A stretch of DNA of 39,787 nt, taken from positions 1 through 39,787 of the forward strand of contig CALUJO010000020.1 in assembly GCA_944320965.1 (NCBI GenBank), given 5' to 3'. This document shows, one piece after another, positions 8,014 through 15,372 of this stretch. Each line of letters opens with the position of its first letter. The first letter of the stretch is position 1. The DNA comes from an uncultured Bacteroidaceae bacterium (GTDB lineage Bacteria > Bacteroidota > Bacteroidia > Bacteroidales > Bacteroidaceae). Under the pieces are notes generated by a model. The model made no database searches. It was not told the DNA's origin and saw nothing but the letters and a program-made list of their open reading frames with translations. A program made the position numbers and the translations under genes.

Positions 8014-9603
8014 TTATTTTTTAGCGTGGCGTCTTGCTGTCTGGATACACTCCCTTCGAGGAATAATGACAGATACGCCATTGTAATTTATTTCCTCCCT
8101 GATAATATTCTTCATCTCTTCCATATTCTTAGGAAGAGGAACAACTACACGGATATGTTCAGGCTCTACGCCTATACCCTGACAGATCTGTTCGAACTTG
8201 CCTGTTCCGGCAGAGTCCTGACCACCTGTCATTCCTGTTGTAAGGTTATCGGAAATAATTACTGTAATGTTTGACTTTTCGTTAACTGCATCCAACAGTC
8301 CGGTCATACCTGAATGAGTGAATGTTGAGTCACCTATTACAGCTATTGATGGGAACTGGCCTGCATCGGCAGCACCTTTAGCCATTGTGATTGAAGCTCC
8401 CATATCAATTACAGAATGGATAGCGTGGAACGGAGCAAGGAAACCTAAAGTATAACAGCCTATATCACTGAATACCTTGGCATTTTCGTATTCTCTGACA
8501 ACTTCGTTCAATGCAGCGTACATATCCCTGTGACCGCAACCCATACACAATGCTGGCGGACGTGGAACAACAAGTTCGGAAGCTGGATATACTTCGGCAG
8601 GTGTCAGTCCGAGCGCTTCAACAATGCAGTCCGGAGTAAGTTCGCCTGTTCTTGGAAGTTCACCTGACATACGTCCTTTAACCTTTATTCCGTTATCAAG
8701 CAAGCCTCTCAAAGCTTCCTCTACTATCGGCTGTCCGTCTTCAAGAACAAGGATTGACTCACATTCGGCAACCATCTTTGCTATCTGTTTCTTAGGCAAT
8801 GGATACTGTGATACTTTCAATACAGGATAATTCAGTTTACCACGGTAGTTTTCCATAAGATAGTTATAGGCGATACCACAGGCAATTATACCCATTGACT
8901 TGTCCGTTCCGTCAATATACTTGTTTACTTCAAGACTTTCAGAGTCCTTCAGGAAGTCTTCCTGCTGTGCTATAAGTTCTTTATAGCGCACCTTTGCCAC
9001 AAGAGGCATAAGTACCCACTGACGAGGATTTGTAGGATATGACAGTTTGTTTTCCTCTCTTGCTTCAGACAATGTAACTACAGCTCTTGAATGTGCAAGA
9101 CGTGTTACCATACGGAACAGAACAGGCACCTTGAATCTTTCGGATACATCAAACGCACGTTTAATCAAATCATATGCCTCCTGCTGGGTTGAAGGTTCAA
9201 ACACAGGTATCATGGCAAACTTTCCATAGAAACGTGAATCCTGTTCGTTCTGTGAAGAGTGCATTGACGGGTCATCAGCAGCGACAACAACAAGTCCGCC
9301 ATTGACACCGGACATCGCGGCATTTACAAAAGCGTCGGCTGCAACATTCATTCCTACATGTTTCATGCAGACCATTGAACGCTTGCCTACATATGACATT
9401 CCCAAGGCAGCTTCCATTGCAGTCTTTTCGTTTGAAGACCACTGGCAATGAACCTTACGTTCCTTTGCTTCGGAACTTCCCTGAATATACTCTGTTATTT
9501 CTGTTGAAGGTGTACCCGGATAGGCATATACACCTGAGAGACCGGCATCCAAAGCGCCCTGAGCGATAGCTTCGTCTCCCAATAGAAGTAGTTTATCTTT
9601 CAT
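8014..9603 (-). CDS. iorA: Indolepyruvate:ferredoxin oxidoreductase, alpha subunit without a C-terminal ferredoxin domain
   Basis: This 529-residue thiamine-diphosphate enzyme begins LLLGDEAIAQGALDAGLSGVYAYPGTPSTEI, the 2-oxoacid-binding domain. A CMGCGHRDMY motif (353-362) starts the ThDP domain, whose binding motif is GDS (424-426) to N453. The protein ends at IIPRRECIQTARRHAKK. The two-[4Fe-4S] ferredoxin domain found at the C-terminus of archaeal IorA (about 600 residues or more) is absent. No ferredoxin gene is in the operon, so electrons must reach a partner encoded elsewhere. This is the first gene of the four-gene operon and has a strong upstream promoter. Confidence 0.93.
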   Translation of the reverse strand: MKDKLLLLGDEAIAQGALDAGLSGVYAYPGTPSTEITEYIQGSSEAKERKVHCQWSSNEKTAMEAALGMSYVGKRSMVCMKHVGMNVAADAFVNAAMSGVNGGLVVVAADDPSMHSSQNEQDSRFYGKFAMIPVFEPSTQQEAYDLIKRAFDVSERFKVPVLFRMVTRLAHSRAVVTLSEAREENKLSYPTNPRQWVLMPLVAKVRYKELIAQQEDFLKDSESLEVNKYIDGTDKSMGIIACGIAYNYLMENYRGKLNYPVLKVSQYPLPKKQIAKMVAECESILVLEDGQPIVEEALRGLLDNGIKVKGRMSGELPRTGELTPDCIVEALGLTPAEVYPASELVVPRPPALCMGCGHRDMYAALNEVVREYENAKVFSDIGCYTLGFLAPFHAIHSVIDMGASITMAKGAADAGQFPSIAVIGDSTFTHSGMTGLLDAVNEKSNITVIISDNLTTGMTGGQDSAGTGKFEQICQGIGVEPEHIRVVVPLPKNMEEMKNIIREEINYNGVSVIIPRRECIQTARRHAKK

Positions 9604-9633
9604 AATACTATATTAAGTTTTTTCTCGTTAACC

Positions 9634-9664
9634 CAAAAATAAACTTATTTTTCTTTCGGGCAAA
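9634..9664 (-). promoter_or_regulatory. Promoter of the iorA-iorB-aminotransferase-CoA transferase operon
   Basis: On the minus strand TTTG (9664-9661) and TATTTTTG (9641-9634) match both Bacteroidales promoter elements, with a 19-bp gap. The -7 element lies 31 nt before the iorA ATG. The rest of 9604-9914 is AT-rich and holds only the terminator of the next transcript. Confidence 0.75.
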
Positions 9665-9865
9665 ACATAATGAAATAAAAAACCTCAATAACAAACGAAA
9701 GACTTATAAAAAAATCATATTATTTACCATATAAACGGATTAGAAATATCAAATTGACACAAACATATTTCAAAATATGAAAGGGAAGCACATTTTACTT
9801 AAATAGACAAAGCCATACTTTATACCATATTATACCGTCATAAAAAAGAACAGATACATAAAAAC

Positions 9866-9891
9866 AAAGCCCGGCAGAACAACCGGGCTTT
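9866..9891 (-). terminator. Terminator after the DUF4491 gene
   Basis: A GC-rich 9-bp stem pairs AAAGCCCGG (9866-9874) with CCGGGCTTT (9883-9891) across an 8-nt loop. A T-rich tract follows on the minus strand. Confidence 0.85.
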
Positions 9892-9914
9892 ATAAAAAAT
9901 ATTGTTTTGTTTTC

Positions 9915-10199
9915 CTATTTCTTTTTGTCACGCTTAGGGAACCATCCTTTTTCCACTCTCTTCTTCTGCTCGAACAATTCGCCTATACTCCAGAAAGAAG
10001 AGGCTCCCCATACAGCCAATAGCGTAGAATAAAGAACATCCTCTATGCAAAGTGACGCAACGGTAGACGCAATTCCCATAAGAAGAAACACCCACCAGCA
10101 TTTCACTCCGAAATAATATTCACCCTTTATTACAAGCGGATGAAATATACCTATTATTATAAAGGTAAGTACACCTATTATTATCCCTGTATAATTCAT
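9915..10199 (-). CDS. DUF4491 family small membrane protein
   Basis: This 94-residue protein has three hydrophobic segments: GIIIGVLTFIIIGIFHPLVIKGEYYFG at the N-terminus, CWWVFLLMGIASTVASL, and YSTLLAVWGASSFWSIGELFEQKKRVEKGWFP. The FHPLVIKGEYYFG and SSFWSIGELFEQ segments are typical of DUF4491. The C-terminus is lysine/arginine-rich and probably cytoplasmic. The function is unknown. The gene is 48 nt downstream of the TRIC-like channel gene on the same strand. Confidence 0.85.
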   Translation of the reverse strand: MNYTGIIIGVLTFIIIGIFHPLVIKGEYYFGVKCWWVFLLMGIASTVASLCIEDVLYSTLLAVWGASSFWSIGELFEQKKRVEKGWFPKRDKKK

Positions 10200-10247
10200 T
10201 TCACGTTTCCTATAAAATCAAAAAAATTACGGCACTCAACAACAATA

Positions 10248-10871
10248 TCAGTCATCACCTTTAAGCGTAGGCAGACATATTTTGTATTTTACCGACAAAA
10301 GTCTTATCAGAACGACACTGATACCTGTCACAAGCTGTATTATTACTGTTTCTTCAGTAACAAATGTCATAAGCCAGTATATTATACCGCCTATCACACA
10401 TGCCATGGCATATATCTCCTTACGGAAGATGAGCGGTATCTCATTGATAAATATATCACGGATAACTCCTCCCGCTGCACCGGTTATAGTACCCATAAGT
10501 ATGGCTACCCACATCTCGTATCCAAGACTGAGTGTCTTTTCAATACCGACAACAGCAAAAAGCGCAAGACCTATACTGTCGAAATAAAAGAAAGTATTAT
10601 TCATATGAATAAGATACTTACCGAATACAATCACCCATAAAAGCGCAAAACCAGAACACAAAAGATAAATGGAATTGGTCATCCAGAACGGAGTGACATC
10701 AAGAAGCACATCTCTTATTGTTCCGCCACCTATGGCTGTGGCAACTCCTACTACATAGGCACCGAACCAGTCAAACTGCTTTGCGGATGCAAGCCTTATA
10801 CCTGATATGGCAAAGGCAAAAGTACCTATAAATTCCAATACGGATTCAAAAGTCCAATCAAATGCTAACAT
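10248..10871 (-). CDS. TRIC-family (UPF0126/YicG-like) cation channel protein
   Basis: This 207-residue inner-membrane protein has about seven hydrophobic segments in two homologous halves. Each half carries the family glycine-arginine motif, GGGTIRDVLL in the first and GGVIRDIF in the second. These kinked-helix motifs line the pore in trimeric intracellular cation channels and their bacterial relatives. The expected role is potassium or other cation permeation; the physiology in bacteria is unclear. It is the first gene of a pair with the DUF4491 gene. Confidence 0.9.
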   Translation of the reverse strand: MLAFDWTFESVLEFIGTFAFAISGIRLASAKQFDWFGAYVVGVATAIGGGTIRDVLLDVTPFWMTNSIYLLCSGFALLWVIVFGKYLIHMNNTFFYFDSIGLALFAVVGIEKTLSLGYEMWVAILMGTITGAAGGVIRDIFINEIPLIFRKEIYAMACVIGGIIYWLMTFVTEETVIIQLVTGISVVLIRLLSVKYKICLPTLKGDD

Positions 10872-10892
10872 ACCTATTCAACTAATTTTGCG

Positions 10893-10900
10893 CAAAATTA
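10893..10900 (-). promoter_or_regulatory. Predicted -7 element of the TRIC gene promoter
   Basis: TAATTTTG on the minus strand matches TAnnTTTG and lies 22 nt upstream of the ATG at 10871. A clear -33 element was not found. Confidence 0.4.
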
Positions 10901-11018
10901 CAATTTTAAATATTCAATAGTATTTATAGCATAAAATATTTTTGTAATATCTGATAATAACACGCCAAATAAGCCGTAAGATTATTATCCGCCATGATGT
11001 ATTTCTCAAAAATTCCCT

Positions 11019-11026
11019 TATATTTG
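11019..11026 (+). promoter_or_regulatory. Predicted -7 element of the peptide transporter promoter
   Basis: TATATTTG matches TAnnTTTG and lies 41 nt upstream of the ATG at 11068. The -33 element is not convincing. Confidence 0.45.
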
Positions 11027-11067
11027 CGTTCATTAAAATAATATGTATAACAATTAAATATTTATTT

Positions 11068-12633
11068 ATGCTTTTTAAAGAACATCCTAAAGGGCTTATA
11101 TCAGCCGCTCTCGCAAACATGGGAGAAAGATTTGGCTTCTACATCATGATGGCCATTCTGACATTGTTTATTTCCGCCAAGTACGGATTGTCTGAAACTA
11201 CAACAGGTTATATCTACTCGGCATTCTATGCATCAATTTATCTTCTTGCGGTTGTAGGAGGTATCATTGCCGACAAGACAAAGAACTACAAAGGCACAAT
11301 CATGGCAGGTCTTATCATGATGGCTGTAGGATATCTTATCATTGCAATCCCTACAAAGACTCCGGTTCCAAATCTTGGACTTTATCTTGGTATCACATGT
11401 TTCGGACTTCTTGTTATCGCTTTCGGTAACGGATTGTTCAAAGGTAATCTTCAGGCTCTTGTAGGTCAGATGTACGATGATCCTAAATATTCAAAACTTC
11501 GTGACGCTGGTTTCCAGATATTCTATATGTTCATCAATATCGGTGGCTTCTTCGCTCCATTCATCGCTATCGGTGTAAGAAACTGGTGGTTGAAGATTAA
11601 TAATTTCGACTATAACGCAACTCTTCCTGAACTATGCCACAGATATCTTGAAATGGGAGACCAAATGCCGGCACTTCAGCTTGAAAACCTTAAGACACTG
11701 GCATCAGAAGTATCACTTAACGGAACTCAGGTAACCGACCTAACTACTTTTGTAAACAGCTATCTTGACGTATTCAACAGAGGTTTCCAGTATGCATTCA
11801 TGGCTGCTATCGTAGCAATGCTTATATCTCTTGTAATTTATGTTGCAAACAAGGCAAAATTCCCAGACCCGGCAAAGAAAGCCGTTCAGGCACAAACCAA
11901 TGACAAAAAGGCTACTAAAGAAGAAGTAGAAATGAGCGCAACAGAAATCAAGCAGAGAATCTATGCATTGTTCGCCGTATTCGGAGTAGTTATCTTCTTC
12001 TGGCTTTCATTCCACCAGAACGGTTATTCACTGACATATTTCGCACGCGACTATGTTGACCTGAGCGTTATAAACATTGACCTTGGATTTACTCAGATTA
12101 AGGGTGCTGAAATATTCCAGAGTGTTAACCCATTCTTCGTTGTAACTCTTACTCCGCTAATCATGTGGATTTTCAGTGCTTTGAAGAAAAGAGACAAAGA
12201 ACCTTCAACTCCTATGAAGATTGCGATAGGTATGGGTATCGCTGCTCTTGCATACATCTTCCTGATGTTCTTCTCACTTGCATTGCCTGCTAAGGAAGAA
12301 CTTGCGAACATGAGCGCAGAACAGATTAACAGTATCCGCGTAACTCCTTGGGTTATGGTAGGTCTTTACTTCATTCTTACTGTTGCCGAACTGTTCATTT
12401 CACCACTTGGCCTTTCATTCGTTTCAAAGGTTGCTCCAAGACATCTTCAGGGACTTATGCAGGGATTGTGGCTTGCAGCTACTGCAGTAGGTAATTCATT
12501 GCTGTTCATTGGAGGTATTCTTTACATGAACGTGCCTATCTGGGCTTGCTGGCTGGTATTTGTCGGTGCAACAGGCCTTTCAATGACAGTTATGCTGTCA
12601 ATGGTAAGATGGCTTGAAAAGATTGCAAAATAA
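11068..12633 (+). CDS. POT/PTR-family proton-dependent peptide transporter
   Basis: This 521-residue inner-membrane transporter belongs to the major facilitator superfamily. It has the proton-coupling GERFGFY motif in the first helix (E20-R21-F22), matching the ExxERF signature, and many hydrophobic segments. A polar loop rich in Lys and Glu (about 270-295) separates the two halves. The expected substrates are di- and tripeptides taken up with protons. It has its own promoter and terminator. Peptide uptake fits an amino-acid-fermenting lifestyle, in keeping with the nearby arylacetate operon, although the two are transcribed separately. Confidence 0.92.
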   Translation: MLFKEHPKGLISAALANMGERFGFYIMMAILTLFISAKYGLSETTTGYIYSAFYASIYLLAVVGGIIADKTKNYKGTIMAGLIMMAVGYLIIAIPTKTPVPNLGLYLGITCFGLLVIAFGNGLFKGNLQALVGQMYDDPKYSKLRDAGFQIFYMFINIGGFFAPFIAIGVRNWWLKINNFDYNATLPELCHRYLEMGDQMPALQLENLKTLASEVSLNGTQVTDLTTFVNSYLDVFNRGFQYAFMAAIVAMLISLVIYVANKAKFPDPAKKAVQAQTNDKKATKEEVEMSATEIKQRIYALFAVFGVVIFFWLSFHQNGYSLTYFARDYVDLSVINIDLGFTQIKGAEIFQSVNPFFVVTLTPLIMWIFSALKKRDKEPSTPMKIAIGMGIAALAYIFLMFFSLALPAKEELANMSAEQINSIRVTPWVMVGLYFILTVAELFISPLGLSFVSKVAPRHLQGLMQGLWLAATAVGNSLLFIGGILYMNVPIWACWLVFVGATGLSMTVMLSMVRWLEKIAK

Positions 12634-12740
12634 CATTTTACTGCAATGGTACATTAATACAAAAGGCAAATACAAATAAGATTGCCTAATTCAAAATTTA
12701 TTATCAAATAAGGGATATTGGGTATTTAACCCGCATTATT

Positions 12741-12772
12741 AAAGCCCGCGCCAACAATACAGCGCGGGCTTT
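12741..12772 (+). terminator. Terminator after the peptide transporter gene
   Basis: An 11-bp stem pairs AAAGCCCGCGC (12741-12751) with GCGCGGGCTTT (12762-12772) around a 10-nt loop, followed by a T-rich stretch. Confidence 0.85.
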
Positions 12773-12852
12773 GTCTTTAAATATAGGCATATATAATACT
12801 TAAGTATATTACAGAAAAGATATTACGCAAAACACTAATAGCTAAAAACCAA

Positions 12853-12876
12853 ACATAAAGTAATCATACTTTATGT
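12853..12876. promoter_or_regulatory. 24-bp dyad, candidate operator of the threonine aldolase gene
   Basis: ACATAAAGTA (12853-12862) and TACTTTATGT (12867-12876) are perfect inverted arms around ATCA. The right arm covers the place where the -33 element should be, about 20 bp before the -7 element at 12896. A protein bound here would block RNA polymerase. It has no T-run, so it does not look like a terminator. Confidence 0.5.
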
Positions 12877-12895
12877 ATTTATATAAATTAATTAA

Positions 12896-12903
12896 TAACT
12901 TTG
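12896..12903 (+). promoter_or_regulatory. -7 element of the threonine aldolase promoter
   Basis: TAACTTTG matches TAnnTTTG. It ends only 7 nt before an ATG at 12911 but 34 nt before the ATG at 12938. This makes the second ATG the better start unless the transcript is leaderless. Confidence 0.5.
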
Positions 12904-12937
12904 TAAACAAATGGAACTAACAAAAAAAGATTTAAGC

Positions 12938-13963
12938 ATGTTACATTTTGACAGTGATTACATGGAAGGTGCGCATCAGGAAATAATGCGCAGACTTATG
13001 GAAACGAACCTTGAACAGACTCCAGGCTACGGTAATGACAAATATACAGTTCATGCCAAACAGCTTATTGCAGAAGCATGCGGAAAACCTGAAGCAAAAA
13101 TCCATTTCCTTGTAGGAGGAACACAGACAAACGCTACTGTCATTGACGGACTTCTGGCTCACCATGAAGGAGTATTGTCGGCAGATACCGGACACATAAA
13201 CGTTCATGAGGCAGGAGCCATAGAAGCTAACGGACACAAAGTCCTTGAACTTCCTGAAAACAACGGAAAGGTTATGGCAGAAGATGTAAAAAGATTCATT
13301 GAAGACTTCTACCGTGACGAGACTTACGAACATATGGTTGCGCCGGGAATGGTCTACATTTCAAATCCGACAGAGCTTGGAACCCTGTACACTCTTGAAG
13401 AATTGAAAGAACTGAGCGAGGTATGCCGCAATGCGAACATTCCGCTTTATATGGATGGAGCAAGACTGGGATATGCACTTGCGTCTGACAATTATGACGT
13501 AACCTTGGAAGACATTGCAAAATACTGTGATGTATTCTATATAGGAGGTACTAAGGTCGGAGCACTGTTCGGTGAGGCTGTTGTAGTTACACGTCCTGAA
13601 CTTCTGAAAAACTTCTTCCCTCTTTCAAAACAGCACGGAGCTGTTCTTGCAAAAGGCAGAATGCTAGGCTTGCAGTTTGAGACACTGTTTACAGACAATC
13701 TCTACATAAAGATTGCACGCCACGCAATTGATATGGCAATGAAACTGAAAAAAGCCTTTATAGACAAGGGATACAGAATGTGGATTGACTCTGTAACAAA
13801 CCAGCAGTTCGTACTTCTCCCGAATAACGAAATAGACCGTTTGAAACAGGATGCATCCTTTGAACTGTGGGGACCGAGAGGTGAAAAGGAAACCGTTGTA
13901 AGGTTTGTTACAAGCTGGGCAACAAAAGAGGAAGATGTTGACAAACTCATATCATTGTTATAA
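12938..13963 (+). CDS. Threonine aldolase/beta-eliminating lyase family PLP enzyme
   Basis: This 341-residue fold-type I PLP enzyme resembles low-specificity L-threonine aldolases, which split threonine into glycine and acetaldehyde. From the chosen start, the DSDYMEGAHQEIM opening, the MDGARLG motif (D173 pairs with the PLP ring nitrogen) and the Schiff-base lysine K206 in YIGGTKVGALFGE are visible. I chose the ATG at 12938 because family members begin at this point and the upstream promoter leaves too little room for the ATG at 12911, which would add nine residues. Tryptophanase-like or other beta-eliminating activity is possible, since family members vary in substrate. Confidence 0.85.
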   Translation: MLHFDSDYMEGAHQEIMRRLMETNLEQTPGYGNDKYTVHAKQLIAEACGKPEAKIHFLVGGTQTNATVIDGLLAHHEGVLSADTGHINVHEAGAIEANGHKVLELPENNGKVMAEDVKRFIEDFYRDETYEHMVAPGMVYISNPTELGTLYTLEELKELSEVCRNANIPLYMDGARLGYALASDNYDVTLEDIAKYCDVFYIGGTKVGALFGEAVVVTRPELLKNFFPLSKQHGAVLAKGRMLGLQFETLFTDNLYIKIARHAIDMAMKLKKAFIDKGYRMWIDSVTNQQFVLLPNNEIDRLKQDASFELWGPRGEKETVVRFVTSWATKEEDVDKLISLL

Positions 13964-13981
13964 GATATAATAAGAACATTC

Positions 13982-14017
13982 AAAGCCACGTCTCCCCCAT
14001 AATGACGTGGCTTTTAC
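13982..14017 (+). terminator. Hairpin with T-run between threonine aldolase and dgt
   Basis: An 11-bp stem pairs AAAGCCACGTC (13982-13992) with GACGTGGCTTT (14004-14014), followed by T's. It ends about 30 nt before the dgt start, so it would end threonine aldolase transcription or limit readthrough into dgt. Confidence 0.75.
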
Positions 14018-14043
14018 TGCTTTTCATGATTATGGAAACATTA

Positions 14044-15372
14044 ATGAATTGGAAACAACTGATTTCTCCCATACGTTTCGGCATGGAAGAATTCCACGAA
14101 GAACGCAGCGACAACCGCTCCGAGTTCCTGAGAGACTATGACCGTCTGATATTCTCTTCACCTTTCAGAAGATTACAGAACAAGACACAGGTATTTCCTT
14201 TGCCGGGAAGCATCTTCGTGCACAACAGGCTTACGCACAGTCTTGAAGTATCATGCGTAGGACGTTCATTGGGAAACAACGTTGCACTTGAGATTCTTTC
14301 ACGCGACCCTAAACTGAATACAGAAACATATCTGTCGGAAGCAGGACATATAGTCTCTGCCGCATGCCTTGCCCATGATATGGGAAATCCGCCATTCGGT
14401 CATTCCGGAGAAAATGCAATAGCATCATTCTTCTCAGAGGGGCGTGGTCTGGCTCTTAAAGAACATCTAAAACCGGAAGAATGGGCTGACATTACAAACT
14501 TTGAAGGAAATGCAAACGCACTGAGATTGCTTACCCATCAATTCAGAGGCAGACGGCCAGGAGGATTTGCACTGACATATGCAACACTTGCTTCCATAGT
14601 AAAATATCCATACTCTTCTTCAGAAATCAGAAACAAGAAAAAATTCGGCTTCTTCATTAGCGAATATGGCAACTTCAAGAGAATTGCCGACAAACTTGGC
14701 CTTATAAGACTGAAGGAAAACGGTATGGTATATGCACGCCATCCTTTTGTCTGGCTTGTTGAAGCTGCCGATGACATCTGCTACCAGATTATGGACATAG
14801 AGGATGCATACAAGCTGAAAATACTTTCGCCTGAGTATACTAAAGAATTGCTTCTTGGATATTTTGAGGGAGAAAGACTTGAAAAACTGAAAAAGAACAT
14901 GAATATAGTTGAGGATGACAACGAAAAGGTCGCTTATCTGCGCTCAGCTGTAATAGGAAAACTTATTCAGGAATGTACAAAAGCCTTTCTTGACAACGAG
15001 AAAGCCATACTCAACGGTGAATTCAAATCATCGCTCATTTCACGTGTTTCTGACTGCCCGAGAAAAGCATACGAAAGATGTACAAGTGTTGCGTTCTCAA
15101 AGATTTACTGTTCAAAGCACGTACTTGACGTTGAAATGGCCGGTTATCAGGTTATATACACACTGCTTGAACAGATGATTGATGCCGTTACGCATCCGGA
15201 AAAGTCATATTCCAAACTATTGATTAAGAGGGTATCCGACCAGTATGAAATAGATTCGCCCACGCTGTACGGTAAAGTGCTTGCCGTACTTGACTATATT
15301 TCGGGAATGACTGACGTCTATGCCCTTGACCTTTACAGAAAGATCAAAGGGCACAGCCTGCCGTCAATTTAA
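14044..15372 (+). CDS. dgt: Deoxyguanosinetriphosphate triphosphohydrolase (HD family)
   Basis: The enzyme hydrolyses dGTP or other dNTPs to the deoxynucleoside and triphosphate in the cytoplasm, controlling dNTP pools. HD-domain metal-binding motifs are visible: NRLTHSLEVS, then CLAHDMGNPPFGHSGE, then AADDICY. The segment YDRLIFSSPFRRLQNKTQVFP is typical of Dgt. Possible starts lie at 14002, 14032 and 14044; the first is inside the preceding hairpin. I use MNWKQLIS at 14044, giving 442 residues; METLMNW at 14032 is nearly as good. The stop codon overlaps that of the convergent pseudoprotease gene within a single TTAA (15369-15372). Confidence 0.92.
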   Translation: MNWKQLISPIRFGMEEFHEERSDNRSEFLRDYDRLIFSSPFRRLQNKTQVFPLPGSIFVHNRLTHSLEVSCVGRSLGNNVALEILSRDPKLNTETYLSEAGHIVSAACLAHDMGNPPFGHSGENAIASFFSEGRGLALKEHLKPEEWADITNFEGNANALRLLTHQFRGRRPGGFALTYATLASIVKYPYSSSEIRNKKKFGFFISEYGNFKRIADKLGLIRLKENGMVYARHPFVWLVEAADDICYQIMDIEDAYKLKILSPEYTKELLLGYFEGERLEKLKKNMNIVEDDNEKVAYLRSAVIGKLIQECTKAFLDNEKAILNGEFKSSLISRVSDCPRKAYERCTSVAFSKIYCSKHVLDVEMAGYQVIYTLLEQMIDAVTHPEKSYSKLLIKRVSDQYEIDSPTLYGKVLAVLDYISGMTDVYALDLYRKIKGHSLPSI

